NCBI GenBank assembly: GCA_002110485.1
Contig: MOWL01000067.1
Coordinates: forward strand, 868,001-932,000
Source of the DNA: Emergomyces orientalis
Taxonomy: Eukaryota > Ascomycota > Eurotiomycetes > Onygenales > Ajellomycetaceae
Reading direction: 5' to 3'
DNA length: 64,000 nt
Both the position numbers and the translations under genes were made by a program. Positions within the stretch are counted from its first letter, which is position 1; each line of letters opens with the position of its first letter. Positions 1 to 13,068 of this stretch are shown here, piece after piece. The notes under the pieces are model-generated. The model did no database searches. It saw only the letters and a list, made by a program, of their open reading frames with translations, and had not been told where the DNA came from.

Positions 1-179
1 ACCAAGAGAGGCGAAAAAGACAAACTGACCAATATCCATCCCACTGCGAGGACTATCAAGCTCACGTAGTCCGCGGCATATGACCGGTGCCAAAAACGAG
101 CCAGCGCGCCCATAACCCCAGGCCGACTAGCGATAGCCGAAAGGGCTTTGTTTCTTTGAAACGGATCATCTTCTGACAT
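1..179 (-). CDS. Probable PAP2-type lipid phosphatase, N-terminal fragment cut by window edge
   Basis: On the minus strand an ATG at 179 opens a reading frame that runs without a stop to the left edge (59 full codons). It begins MSEDDPFQRN, continues with a basic/aromatic stretch RFWHRSYAADY, and enters a hydrophobic segment (about residues 41-58) that looks like a first membrane span. This order, a short soluble head, an RFW-RSYAADY-like motif and then a transmembrane helix, resembles the start of fungal PAP2/DPP1-like phosphatidate or diacylglycerol-pyrophosphate phosphatases, which are multi-span membrane enzymes. The catalytic motifs of the family lie outside the window, so the function is inferred from the N-terminus alone. 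The gene is divergent from the NLR-like gene at 1396. Another membrane protein remains possible. Confidence 0.55.
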   Translation of the reverse strand, partial: MSEDDPFQRNKALSAIASRPGVMGALARFWHRSYAADYVSLIVLAVGWILVSLSFSPLL

Positions 180-1395
180 TCTTCTAAAGGGATACTCAAA
201 CGAGGGTCGTCGCTCTAGTTGGGGCGGATTCGGGGTTTGGATGGAGAGACGAGTTCCGCAACCATAATCTCAGCGAATGGGAGATTCCCCCTAGGGTTTG
301 TTGCAATCTGTTAGTAATTTTTCAATACTCGTAGCTAATGGAGAAAGGTCATGTCAATTATTAATTGTCTGCTCGGGTCGCGATGCGGTTCGGATGAGGC
401 TTAATTATTCAACAGGGAGTTTAAGCGCGGAGTGGTCAGAATTACCTGTTGGTGGTTCTGGTTGGAACAACCACACCACCTAATAATAGACAAGTTAGAC
501 ATCACCATCGAGCTAACTTTGCACTCAATTTACTGGTTCCCGAGTGGTGGGGCAGCTGGTAAAGAATACCTAAGGCACTTAAATAATATGAGTTTTAGCC
601 TCCACTCATCTGGGGAAGTTAGAAATACTTTCAGAAAAATAAATACGGATATCTTCCCACTTGAGTATAAATGCATTTAAAATATACATATGCCCTCCGT
701 CCATGGGCCTTGAGTAATAAATAGGGTTGCAATGAGCCTGATAGACTTCGAGCAAGTCGGCTGAAGAAGCCTGAGCTCTCCAAAGCTAGGTAAACTATTT
801 ATGGGGAAACATACTTTCCAGCCCCTGCGAATATAAATTAGAAACCATTAGGCTCATGACGGGGGCTTGTCAGGCATCAGGGCAGCGGACTTCCATCTCC
901 GTTACAATTATTCTTTAAAATGTGATCCTTGAAGAATGTTGTGAATCGTATGAGAAAGTTGACGTAATTGTATATGTTTTGTATCAACTTGTCTCTCACC
1001 ACCACCAGCACCCATCCTTCACACTTTCAGGGCATATACCAACATGCCACTAACCATTATAACTCATGAGGGCGACCTCGTTTTGCGACCCCATCAACCC
1101 AACGATTAAGGCTGGCCTCCTTGAATCCGTTATTTGGCCCCCGCACCTGGTTAAGCGCTAGCATACGTGGTCAAACATGTCTGTCTGGTCTCAGCCTCGT
1201 CTGGAGGTGGAGGGTTTAATTTACCCAATTGCCCCCTACTACAGACAGGCAGGCATCCAGCCATAAGGCGGGATCTAGCTACCCCTCCATTGACTATTAA
1301 AGCAAATGCGTTTCCCCCTTACAATAGTTTTTGTTCTGTCATGTTAGATCTTTCGATTGCGAAATGTGCTACATCATCACCTCAGTTTATTCGGC
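180..1395. other. Intergenic region between divergent PAP2-like and NLR-like genes
   Basis: About 1.2 kb holding no supported gene. Short open frames here have no codon pattern or recognisable protein. A TATAAA-like word near 666-671 is the only promoter-like string I noticed, and it lies too far from the NLR start to be assigned with confidence. Confidence 0.5.
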
Positions 1396-4300
1396 ATGAC
1401 AATTACCTACGCCGAACAAGCCTATCGAGAGGCTTTGAAAACATTTGAGGAGAACCTCAACTCCCAGCAGTTGCGCGATGTGCAGCGTCCCACCTCGTTG
1501 ACTGAACTATGCGACATTGCGAAGTCGATCAACGCAAAGCATGCCTCGAAGGATGACCGCAAGACGATCCGCTTCACTGAACGTGTCAGTAAGGTGCTCA
1601 GCGTGCTGCAGCCCTTTGATGGCATTTTGAGCGGCGTTGTCTCCGCGGATCCTTTCGGCGGTGGCAATTTGATCTGGAGCTCTATCCGCTTTACCTTTCA
1701 GCTCGTTGAGGACGCGCAGACTATTTTCGACAATGTCTTTGGGTTCTTCGAAGACATCTCGCTCGAGCTGGAAATTATCCAAAAGGAAATTAATACATTC
1801 AAGGACTCACAACTGGTATCCAGCGTTGGGCAGCAGGTATTTTCCGCGCTGCTGGACTTTTGGGTCTATGCGGTCAAAACGTATAGAAATTTACGGTTTG
1901 GCTCGCTGTCTATCAAGTCATATTCTATCAAAAGCAAATTTGAGCAGTTGCAGAGCAAGCTACAGGAGCAAACTGTGCTGCTGAAGAGTGCAGCACAGGC
2001 TCAGCATCACGAGAATTCAAGCCGGTTCTGGAATGCCTTTCAGCAGTCGCATCGGGGTAATTATCTTCCCCTTCCATTCACAATTCAATTGCTGTATGTA
2101 TGATATGCTGATACAGATACATTACTACTAGATACCGCTGATCAGCACGTCTTCGATTGGCTCAAGGCCTCAGACTACGCCACAGATTTGAAGAAGGCCA
2201 ACTCCAGACGACATGATGGCACCTGCGTGTGGGTCATGACCAGACAGGAATACAAATTATGGTCGGGTGCTTCTTCCGACACACGGTTCCTGGTGATCTA
2301 TGGCATTCCCGGCGCGGGAAAGACAATCTTGAGCTCGTTCCTGGTTGAACGGGCGAGGCGAACGTTTCAGAGTGGTACGGATCACAAGAAGCCTTGCCTG
2401 ACCCTCTACCATTTCTTCAAAGCGGACGACGAGACCAAAAATACGCCGTTGGCCGCTATGAGATCTCTCCTCGACCAGCTTTATAGTTTTGTGCTGGAAA
2501 ATAATATCGAAAACCTGCGAACGGCGTTGCAGACTACCGCTCGGAAACGCCATGTTGATTACGAGGAAATGTTGGCTGCATTTGCTAGCTCGGTCTACCA
2601 TGCTGGCTGCACCTTTACTATCGTCCTGGACGCTCTTGATGAATGCAGAGGTGCCAAGTCCCTCTGCAAGGACATGAAGACACTAGTTGCACATCCTGAT
2701 ATACACGTCGTTGCGACCAGCCGAAGGACTGGCGAGCATGTAGATGTCATTAGCGGACCGAGAACAAAAATTATCGTCATGACAGAAGATGATGTGAAAA
2801 GGGACATTGCCTCCTTCGTTCGGTACAAGGTGAACAAAATGCCAAATATGCAATCACCATCTCACCACCGTCTCAAAGCCCTGGTCATCGATGAGCTTTC
2901 CAAGAAAGAAAATCACAAAGGCATGTTTCTATGGGCATACCTAATGTGCAAAGATATTAAAATGCAAGGCAGCGTGGCTAAAGTCCGCCAGGCACTTCTG
3001 AGACTGCCAGGCGATATGGTAGCCCTATACATGAAGATATTAGAGGGATTGAACGAGAAACCTGCTGCGGAGCAAGACTTTGTGCAACGGGTATTTCAAT
3101 GGGTAGTGGGAAGTATTCGGCCCTTGCGCTGGTGTGAGCTAGACCAGGCATTGCAGATCGATCAATTTCGAGGCGCCACGTTCGAGGACGACGATGAGTA
3201 TGAAGAGGCATATATTTATTCCCGTAGGGATGTGGTAAAGGCATGTGGCTCACTGGTGCAATATTCAGGGCTAGATGATGGAGATACTATTCGTTTAATA
3301 CATTTGTCAGCAAGGGAGTTTCTACAGCGTCAAATAACGCAGTCCATCACTATCCCACCAAAACTCACAAAGTACTTTGTCGAAGTGGTGACTTCAAATG
3401 CGGTATTAGCAACTGCATGTCTGAACGTTCTGCAGACGCCCTCTGTACAGAATAATGCATATTTCCGAATCCCCAAAACTCGCCTCATTAGAACTGAACT
3501 TATGAATTTGTGCCCGCTCTTTGAATACGCGGTATTATACTGGCCGGAATTTGCTTGCGAGTTCGCTGACGCTGTAGCTACTGCTACTGCTGCAAATGAT
3601 ATCAAGCAACTTCAATATCTTTTTGAACTCTTGGCTCTCCTTCTCGATGGACCTTGGAGTCTTTGCTGGCTCGAGGAATATATTCGTCTTGGTGGTATTG
3701 ATATTGCAATGTACACTGTGGAAAGGATCCAAAACCTCGACGAGTGTGTCTCTCAAAACGGATCTTCATTCTCCGCACAGCAGTGGGCTGCACATGTGGT
3801 ACATGCCCTTCACACTTTTTCAGACACAATTTCCAATTCTCCTGAATGCATCCATACATGCGTAGAGACTCCCGGACGCCCTGTCTCTCTCGCAACCAGC
3901 CGCAAACCCCAGCGCCTCATCACTCTAGGTGCTCTGAACAGAGACCTGCCGAAGAAGCAACCGCTCCCGAAGGGTGAACGTGGGTGGATCGGGTATAACC
4001 ACAAATCCAGATCGGTATTCCTAGCCGATAAGGAGCACGAGAATATTCGCGTGAGTCGCCGTCATCTCGGTGGAGCCACTGCTTATCGACCAGCTGTAGA
4101 GGGTGGAGATGAGAGCCATGCGGGTACCTGGACAGTTCGCTCTGCACAGCTGAAACAAGATGCGACTTTCCTCGCCGTGACATTCTGCCCTCAAGCAAAC
4201 GAGGAGATCTTCTATCGCACGGTGTGCTGGAGCTTGTCCAGCCCGAAGCAAGTCTCCGTTACTGCCGATTGGGCCCAAGTTATTATTGCTGAACACTGCG

Positions 4301-6427
4301 GGTCGGGGATATTTCGCGCTGCCGCTGTACATGCACGCGGTAGTCTTGTTTCATTCAGTGAAAATAACTCCTTGATTACCCCGGGCGGAATATGGGATCT
4401 AGCGACCGAGGATAAGCTGCCTTCGTCCAAAGAGATCTGGAACCCCGAAAATCCAGAATTGATAACGCAAACTTGCTTCAGTTCGACTCGAGCGGCAAGG
4501 GTCCGTGATCGTCGATGGCTGGAGATCTTAGAGATATTTGGCTCTGAATGGTGGAATGCCGGAGACCTTACAGCAACCTTCCAGTTCTCTATAGAAGAAC
4601 GTATCGCGGATGGCTGGGCCAGAATCCGCATCCGTTGTTTCAGCCAGTCGGGAGGCAAGCTACTCCTGACGTACTACGAGGGAAAAGAAAGAAATTCAGA
4701 TGTTGACTCCCTCCAGAAGTTGCACCCTAGAATTGTTTGCATCATTTTGGACGGGGTAGGCCCAACGAAGGGTACGCAAGTTGATTTCCCCATTCATTCC
4801 GGCACGGCATTCCTGGAATGTCAGTTTACCGACGACGAAGAAAGGATTGTGGCGCAGCTCCAGCCCCCCGATGACGACGTAAATGCTGGTGGAGGAACGT
4901 CCATTGTTGTCTGGGGCCTACAAAAAAAAGAGGGGAAATACGACCAATGTGTACATCATCTGTTCCTTTGGAAATCCTTTGGCGGAGTCTCCTTTACGAT
5001 AACGCCGTCGATTTCAGCAGAGCCAAAAGGTGGCATACTGATCGCATTTTCGGATGGTAGCGTGGTCCGCCGTTCAGTGACGGATATCTGGTCGTCAGCA
5101 GAAGATGACAAGTTGCAAACTTCCCGACATGCGCTGGAGGTCAGAGGCAAGGTGCTGAATTACATTACCCCTGACGGAACGAGCCTTTTCGCCATATTCT
5201 TGACTGATATTCTGTTCGTTTTAATCCCCTTCCCTACGTATTTGGAATGCGTCTTCTAACACTATCTCAAATAGAGGACCTTCCCCGTGTTTGACAATCG
5301 AGCCTTGGAACCTGAATGAAGGGCAAAAACTCACCTGTTCTGTCATTAAACGGCCACTCCAACCATCTGCAGAAAATAACTCGTTAGATTCAAACGGCCG
5401 TTTTTTGCTCAGCAAGTCTCAGATTTTCGATCTCAGCGACCCGAAATCTCCAGAACCACTATCCTTCCAATTAGCCGACGGTGGTGATGCTAGAATCACA
5501 TTCTGTCCCAACCAGCCTGTCTTCGCATACACACATGAAGAAGATGGTAGTGTCATATTGCAACTTTATGAGGGGAAACCAGACCGAAGCTGTCAGCTTC
5601 TTCTGAACCATTCCATCGTAGCGAGGATGGGGATGGTTCCGCGAGATGTCAAAGTTGCGTTTGATAGCAGCCATAGCCCTCCGCGCATGTTTGCATATTC
5701 CTACTGGACAGAGCTTGGCGAGGGTATGACCTTTATCGTCTCTGTGGAAGAAGACGGCGACGTCAATACGGAATTAATTTCATCAGGTAAGGATACCAGC
5801 CCAACACCTTATTGCCTACAACCCCATTCAACCCCACCCCCCCCCGGCAATAAAAAAAGAAAATTGCATGCCTGCCCTCAACGTGCTGACATTTCTATTC
5901 TTGCTACAGAATATATGGCCGATCTAACCTTCTCTCTGGATGGAAAACACATATTCAGCGTCGACCGACAAGTGCGCAACGAGGATATTATTTGGCCAAC
6001 CCCTCTCCCCACTACCTCCCTCCCTACAACACCACCCTCCGCTAGTCTCCATCACCTCTCCCTTTCCTTCTCCATCCTCGACACCCACCCCATCACCCTA
6101 GAACGCGACTACTGTTTCGTCAACACGGCCCTAATCTACCGCATATCCCAAGAACATGAGCGGTTCGGCACCGTATATCTCGAGGTGAAACACATCGACG
6201 ACCCCGCCAGCACGAGCAACTATTTCCGTTGGACCTTGGGTATCATCCCGGATGATTATTTGAATCGGTTGTCTGATAAGGTATTCATTGTGTGGCCAAG
6301 GGATAGCGCGGAGGAAGTGAAAATGGTTGTGGTGCCTGGAGGGAGGAATGGGATGCCGATGATTATTCGATCGGGGATAAATAGTGGTGAATTAGTCGGC
6401 ATTGTGGAGAACGCGATGAGGCAGTGA
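1396..6427 (+). CDS. NACHT-domain NLR-like (STAND) protein, about 1598 aa
   Basis: Four exons fit in phase: 1396-2056, 2132-5237, 5275-5786 and 5910-6427. The 1396 ATG is the first in frame; the open frame upstream has only TTG. Residues 1-220 form a helical N-terminal domain of the kind placed before NACHT modules in fungal NLRs (DUF7708-like). After a linker containing FDWLKAS comes the NTPase core: Walker A GIPGAGKT at about 278-285, Walker B LDALDE at about 386-391 and a downstream VVATSRR sensor. A winged-helix/superhelical part follows (about 420-780), then about 800 residues that look beta-rich with WD-like pieces but no repeat I can align. Such proteins are signal-responsive ATPases linked in fungi to non-self recognition and cell death. 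No effector domain is obvious at the N-terminus. The third intron is 123 bp with no frame break, so a retained-intron form would still be open. Confidence 0.85.
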
Positions 6428-7093
6428 ATTAAAGAGATACATATATTCGAGCCTTTTGTGTTCAGTATTGGGACAGGAGTCTAGAACGGTTAGGGATGGG
6501 GCATAATATAAGGGGTGGGTGTGTAGATATCGCGAAAACTGGCTTAGCATGGTAAATTCTGTGATCGATTTACTGTCAACAGAATACTATGATCTTCGTT
6601 TCTCACGTTAAATATGAATTCAATACTTTGAGATTCGTCCTTCTCGCTTCCTGACTTAGCGTACATACCTGGCGCATACTCCAATTTGTATATGTTTATA
6701 GTATTTATCAACCTCACCCGCTAGCTACTTTGTACACCGACACAATATCGCTATGAAAACAACATGTAAATCACCATCGGCCATGTCTTTGGTAAATAAC
6801 GAAGCTAAAAAATGACACCCTGCCCTTGATCGAAAAGATTGCCCATCACAATGCTTGGGCTCAACATTCCTCTAGATAGCTGCTCCAACCCGAAAACGGC
6901 TAGCCCTATATCGCGAGCATAGTCGGAGTTAGTTCAACTTTATTTGCAGCAATCGTCGCTTTTGTTCCGCTGTTGAAACACATACAAAGTCCCATACAAT
7001 ATCCTTCATACTGCTCGCTGACCTGAACTACTCTGAAGCGCCTCCTGCTAGCTTCAAAACCAATAGTAACCTGAGAGCCTCACTTGTACAAAC
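6428..7093. other. Intergenic region, NLR 3' side and MED7 5' side
   Basis: About 670 bp, AT-rich, without a coding frame I can support. It should contain the 3' untranslated end of the NLR-like gene and the promoter and leader of MED7. No clear TATA box or repeat was seen. Confidence 0.4.
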
Positions 7094-7932
7094 ATGGCGG
7101 AAACCGGCCAACAAAAAGTGACCGCCGCATTCCCACCTCCCCCCCCGTTCTGGAAACACTTCACATCGCAGAATCTAAAAAAGTTGGAGGAATGCAAGAA
7201 AGAACACGAGGAAAAGCTCGGTTTAAAACAGACTTGGACCCCTGAAACTCTTCGTATGCTTGAACTGCCACCGGAGCTGCGACTCTTAGTTCCTCCCAAA
7301 GCCCCAACATCAGGTTCATATTCGCTCTTCGGAGAGTCGCAATCGGTACTTACCTCCATACTATCATCCTATATGTTAGGCATTATTGGACTAATTTTAT
7401 TCAATTGTGCCTATAGGTCTCTATAAATCTTCCCTCGCTACAGGATCAAGGCATAGAGCAGCTCTACCCATCTCCACCCTCAGGCGAAGAAAATACCTTA
7501 CCTCCAAACCACCGATTCTACCTCCTAAAAATCAGTAAATCCCTCCTTCTAAATTTCCTCGAATTCATTGGTGTACTCGCGCTATGTCCAGAACGCTTTG
7601 AATCCAAAATACAAGATGTACGAAACCTATTTATCAACGCCCACCACCTCTTGAACCTGTATAGACCACATCAGGCGCGAGAGTCCCTGATAATGATGAT
7701 GGAGGAGCAGCTGGAGAGGACCAAGGAAGAAATCAGAGAGATGGATAGGGTTAAAGAAAAAGTTCAGGGCTTTCTTGAACAGCTGGAGGCTGAAGGGTCG
7801 AATAACGGTGGGAGAGGTCCGGGGGCTTCCAGCGCATCGAGCAAGAAGAGTGAAATTAAGAGTGAAGAAGAAGATTTGATAGAAGAGGCTAGGTCTATGT
7901 GGAATTTACTGGACGAAATGGATGAAGATTGA
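7094..7932 (+). CDS. MED7: Mediator complex subunit 7
   Basis: Two exons, 7094-7345 and 7417-7932, joined in phase 0, give 255 aa, close to the usual length of fungal Med7. The protein opens with the family's proline-rich start (FPPPPPFWKHFT) followed by a helix, then LELPPELRLLVPP, which is characteristic of Med7. The second exon has the long central helices (RFYLLKISKSLLLNFLEFIG, then a VRNLFINAHHLLNLYRPHQARESL segment that is the best conserved part of the family) and ends in a coiled coil and an acidic tail. Med7 pairs with Med21 in the middle module and acts as a hinge of the RNA polymerase II Mediator complex in the nucleus. The 71 bp intron has ordinary GT-AG ends. Identification is firm. 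Confidence 0.95.
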
Positions 7933-8804
7933 GGCACACCATTTTTATGAAGAGGTTTGAGGAATACAACCGTCGGGTAAACCCGACACATAGGAGGAAC
8001 CCGCGCCCTTCACAAGCCATTGGACACCCGCTATACAGAACTGTGGATCTCGTTGTACCCGTTCCGTCGAGCCTATGCAGGTATTCAGCTTACCAGCATA
8101 CGCGCAACTTCAAGTTTGTGCGATCTAACAGCACCTACGCCTGATAGCCTCGAAAAGGTAGTCAGGCATCAGCTCTGATTAGGGGTCAGCGGATATTGTC
8201 TAGGCATCGTGACCGCTTTCAACCGTTTTACACTTCAAACTGTTGAGTTGCGGCGTGCTCTAAACTAGGAAGAATGACGTTTTCGACTCTTATGTGGGCT
8301 GATGAAAATCATATATCCATCGAAGCCAAGAGGTGCCTGGGCTGTTTGGTAAAGAGCAATTGAAGCCACCAGTTTCATTTTCTGCGCTCCAGTAACTATT
8401 ATGTCCAGTGCCTCATAAAAGACGCAAACATGAAACAGTAATTGGACAATGTGCGCCCTCGTAAATAAGACCGATAGTTACATACGGAGTATAGTTATAC
8501 GAATTCAAATATTCCTCGGTATTTCCTAAATAGGCTGATTTTTTATTAGCTATCTATTCCACAACTCCAGGCCGAGTTAGCGATCGGCCAAGCCGGAGCT
8601 TCGTCATTGACCGCTAAAAAGGACACTACCACAGAAGCCAACAGTGGGCCAAGGCTCCCCAAAATTAAATTTCCCGGGCGATGAGAACAAAGACCAAACC
8701 TCGCTTTCTTCCCATCAACCTCCGCGCCACTTTTTTAACAAGAAGTCCACAGGAGTAAAAAGGCGTAGCGTCGATTTCACCTGTTGTTGGCAGCCGAGGG
8801 AGGT
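7933..8804. other. Intergenic region, MED7 to HAK transporter
   Basis: About 870 bp, tandem orientation. It should hold the MED7 3' end and the promoter of the potassium transporter. No repeat, RNA gene or convincing coding frame was seen. Confidence 0.4.
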
Positions 8805-11800
8805 ATGTCTGGTGGCTATTTACCTGTTGACGACGATGATGATGACGGCGACAACTTCGACAAAAGCGCGGTGCATGGGGGTCACCACAACAAAGACAGC
8901 GACGGGGATGAGGAGGGTGACCAGGATATTGTGGACAGGCTGAGCGACAATAATAATGAAGACCCTTTCTATAGGAGGAATAGCATCCGGTTCAATCGGG
9001 ACTACTACGGCTTAAGTTCCAGAATCGCAGATTTCGCCGTTCACGGTGGGGACCATCTGCTCGATCATGGGAAAACGGTATGCCAATGCATATCTATATT
9101 TATTCATTTCTTAGCGTGGAGTTAAGCTCATGATATGTCTGCGATTAGGAGCTCAATGGCTGGGCGTCAATGTGGTTCGTATCTCTCTTCCCTTGGTATT
9201 TTTTCAAACAAAAGGGATAACCATATCTAATCTCTCGGATACAAAAGGCTGGCATATCAATCTATAGGCGCCATCTACGGAGACATTGGCACCAGCCCGC
9301 TCTATGTTTTCTCGTCGACGTTTCCAACACCCCCCCTGCTCGATGACTTACTTGGAGTACTATCCCTGATAATCTGGGCATTGATCCTCATTGCGACAAT
9401 TAAATATGTTGGGGTGGTTTTATGTGCGAATGATAAGGGTGAAGGTGGCTCTTTCGCTCTCTTCTCATTGATACGACGTTATGTTAGTTCCTAATTTGGG
9501 CGGATATGGCCCTCAGAGCAGAGAAGCGGGATGTCAGGCTAACGCCTAAATATACATGTGTATATATGTAAGCACAGGTCGACATTGATAACCAGAACCG
9601 GGACATATCCGACTTCATTGGACATGGCGATGAGAAACCTTTGCGTCCGTTTAATCTGAAGGCTATGAACATGTTGAAGAGGAGCCCTGGGGCGAAGAAG
9701 GCTGTTAAAATTCTCGCCGTGCTTGGGGTTTGCATGGTGATATCAGGTAACCACTCGACAATTTGGGGGTAGCTACAATACGTCGTTTTGCTCATGGATT
9801 TTATAGACGGAGTTTTGACTCCTGCACAATCCATCCTTGGCGCTGTTCAAGGTATGCTCTGCGCAATCCATTCGACATGACTGAGCATCCACTGATTTGA
9901 TCATGAAGGGATCCAAATTGCTGCTCCGAATACTGCGACCCATACCGTGGTAGCCATTGCCTGTGTCCTGATCGTTCTCCTCTTTGTTTTGCAGCCGTTC
10001 GGCACATCTAAACTGAGCAGTTTCTTCGCGCCCGTTGTTATTGTATGGTTAATTTTCAACGTAGTCTCAGGTGTCTACGTATGTTTACCTTCTGTGATGC
10101 TGGATTTACCCAAACGCTGATGGCCAAAAAGAACCTGCTCGTCTATGATTCCTCGGTCCTGCGTGCTTTTTCTCCATGGCTAGGAATTGATTATCTTGTC
10201 CGGAGAAAACTCGAAGGATGGAAATCGCTTGGCGGCGTCCTCCTTTGCTTCACTGGTAAATCTAACCGCTCTCAGCCATTAAGTGGTAGCATTAATTGAC
10301 AATGAGACAGGCGTCGAAGCCCTTTTTGCCGACCTAGGTGCATTCTCAGTCAAGCAAGTTCCCACCTGACTCCGGGAACCACAAACATAAAACATGAACA
10401 TTAGTGCTAAAATATTTTCTCCAATCAGGGCAATACGCGTCTCGTGGCTCTGTTTTGCATTCCCTTGCTTGATCCTCACCTACTGCGGTCAAGCGGCCTT
10501 CATCAGCATCCATCCAGACGCGATTGTGAACCCACTGTTCAAATCAGCGCCCACAGGAATGTACTGGCCTATCTTTTTACTTTCGATACTGACTTCGATT
10601 GTTGCATCCCAGGCCATGCTTACGGGGACGTTTCAACTTATGTCGCAAGCCATTCGCATGGGATATCTACCTAAGATCCGGGCTGTACACACCTCGAAGC
10701 GAATTCCCAGCCAAATTTATATCCCCTGGGCAAATTGGTTGATGATGCTTGCTGCACTCGTTGTCACTGGAGTTTTTAAAACGGTGAGCCTCAGCATGCA
10801 CATCCTTGGATTTCGGTGTTTTTGCTAACTTCTGCTCAAAAGACGACGAAACTAGGCAATGCTTACGGCACATGTGTGGTCGGGGTCGGCTTTATTACCA
10901 CCTGGCTCGTCGCCCTGGTATCGACCATTATCTGGAACGTCCATGTCGCGATAGTCATGCCCATTTTTTTGATCTTTGTGTCTATCGACGGCCTGTTCGT
11001 TTCATCTGCACTTTACAAGGTTCCTTCCGGTGGCTGGTTCACTATTGCCATGGCTGCAATTCTCTCGAGCACTCTCCTCACCTGGAACTATGGTGAAGAG
11101 TGCCAACTGGAAGCGGAGAGAGATGACTCGTCGCTATCACGAGCAAGGGTATTTGCCGACACGGATGGGACGCTATTTATACGACAAGGAGATAAACATC
11201 TCGCAGTAAAGATAATTAGAGGTATTATCATATCCTATTGGAGGTGGCCAGCTGAACCCATCTAACCACCGTGGCGTGTTGTTGTTATTTAGGAATCGGA
11301 ATATTTCTCGTCGAAACTGACTCAAATTCTCCTCCCGTCTTTGACCACTTCTTGAGAAAATTTGAAGCTTCTCATGAGGTAACAGTTCTACTACACATCA
11401 ACCATATTCCTCGATATCATGTATGTCCACCTACCAGATGTCGAGATTACCTGCCTCATGTAAACGGGAACAAGTTAACCGATTATATTCATAAACAATG
11501 CAGGTTCGTCCCATAGACCGGTTCCAAATCTCTGCAACCGCCATCCGTGGGGTATACCGCGTCACCCTCCGTCTAGGATACGGCGATACCATATACTGGA
11601 GCTCGTTCGAGCAATCATTAGTAGGCGAGCTGGAAATTCTGATCTCCAACAGCGCCACCACGATTGCCAACGTCGACAACGATAGTGACCTTGATTATGA
11701 TCAAAACAAGCCGCTCCAATCATCATCGCATTCCCTCCAGCTTCCCTCACCTCTCTCATCCGGCGACATTCCTATGTCAACAATGTCAACTCATGCCACA

Positions 11801-12034
11801 GGCCACCATCAACATAAACAACTCACACCCCTAGACCTAAAATCCATTACTCAAAAGCCCATCACATACATAATCGGCAGGGACAAGCTTTTTATCAAGG
11901 AGGAGTCGAACTTCGTGCGCCGGGCGATGCTCACGGTATTTGTGGCCGTGAAGAATCAGCAGCGGACGAAGCTATCACAGCTGAAAGTGCCGGTTGATCG
12001 GTTGGTGGAGATTGGGTTCTCGAAGGCTGTGTAG
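8805..12034 (+). CDS. HAK/KUP-family high-affinity potassium transporter, about 825 aa
   Basis: Twelve exons fit in phase: 8805-9077, 9149-9174, 9248-9482, 9578-9746, 9807-9851, 9909-10078, 10132-10255, 10311-10353, 10429-10783, 10843-11221, 11293-11420 and 11504-12034. The signature GAIYGDIGTSPLYVF of KUP/HAK carriers sits at about residues 107-121, after an acidic Asp-rich cytosolic head. Further family landmarks are GEGGSFALFSLIRRY, DGVLTPAQSI, ADLGAFS and SQAMLTGTFQL, with about twelve hydrophobic spans and a cytosolic C-terminal domain. The protein is expected to import K+ across the plasma membrane, probably with H+ or Na+. The intron after exon 8 starts with GC (GCAAGT) and not GT; no GT donor there keeps the conserved ADLGAFS-to-SWLCFA join in frame. 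Exon 2 is only 26 bp. The start is the first ATG in frame; an upstream exon cannot be excluded. Confidence 0.92.
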
Positions 12035-13023
12035 GCTTACGGTTAACCTGATAATTGTATTATCTGTACAATTCTGCATATAGGATTGGGGGGAGGGTTT
12101 GGTTGACTGCCAGTTTTACAACTTCATTTTTTCCCCCCTAGTCTCTTGTATTTCTATTATCCCTCTTGCTATTTTACATTTCTGTTCTGGATTTGTTTGG
12201 AAATTGCTATCGGTTTTTATATATATTTATAGACCTAGAATTCCTGCTTCTAATATATATATATATTTTTATTTTCCACTGGTATATTATCTATAGAACC
12301 TTAAAAGCAATCCCTGATCCACTCCTAGCTTGTGTACTGCTCATCAAACACTTCAATTCATGACCAGCCTCAAACAACCACCCCTTCACTTCTTCCGCAT
12401 GAGCACCAATACCCCACAATTCCACTCCCCCGACCCGCAAAACTCCCTGACAAACGTCCCCGCATAGTCTCACAAATCACACAGCCAAAGCCAAGGAGAG
12501 GGGGGAAGGGGGCGTCGGGGCGGTGGCGCTCCCCAGGAAATTATGATATCACACGGAGACTCCATCCAACGGACATATGATTTCAACTCATCCCAACTAC
12601 TGCATAACCTGCCTCAAATGCACATTTATATACCCTCTGACTATATTTATACTACGATAATGAACAGGCACTCGCAAAAACGCCACCATATATAGTAGTG
12701 CATACATGCAGGTATTTTATTGCCTCGTACCGAGCGGTAGTAGATGTATGAAATAATTAATGCGTGTAAATCCCCCTTTACTCTCCCGCCACATCATGGA
12801 TAAAAAACATCCTGGGCCGAGGTCTAAATAGCAGATTTCCGCTGCCAGTCATTTTTTATCTGTCAATGGCCCAATGCATGCCGAGTCAATAGTAATAATA
12901 ATAATGATATAAAAAAAAGGGAGGACACAATTAAACCACATACAACCCCGTAGGCTGCTTCGAAAAGACGGATGGAACGGGACAGATCCTTGATGGTTAT
13001 ATACTTTTTTTTTTTTTTTTTTT

Positions 13024-13068
13024 TGATTAGATGTACTGTACAGGTACATGTACAGTACATCACAATCA
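13024..13068. repeat. Inverted repeat (hairpin) carrying GTACAGTACAT
   Basis: Arms GATGTACTGTAC (13030-13041) and GTACAGTACATC (13050-13061) are perfectly complementary over 12 bp with an 8-nt loop. After a one- to two-base bulge the stem extends with TGATT (13024-13028) against AATCA (13064-13068). It directly follows a long T run. The same core recurs at 25721 and 63280. Confidence 0.85.

Noticed and set aside
12291..12473. 60-codon minus-strand frame with protein-like composition (WGIGAHAEEVKGW)
   Set aside because: It is short, has no family match I recognise and no splice-supported extension.
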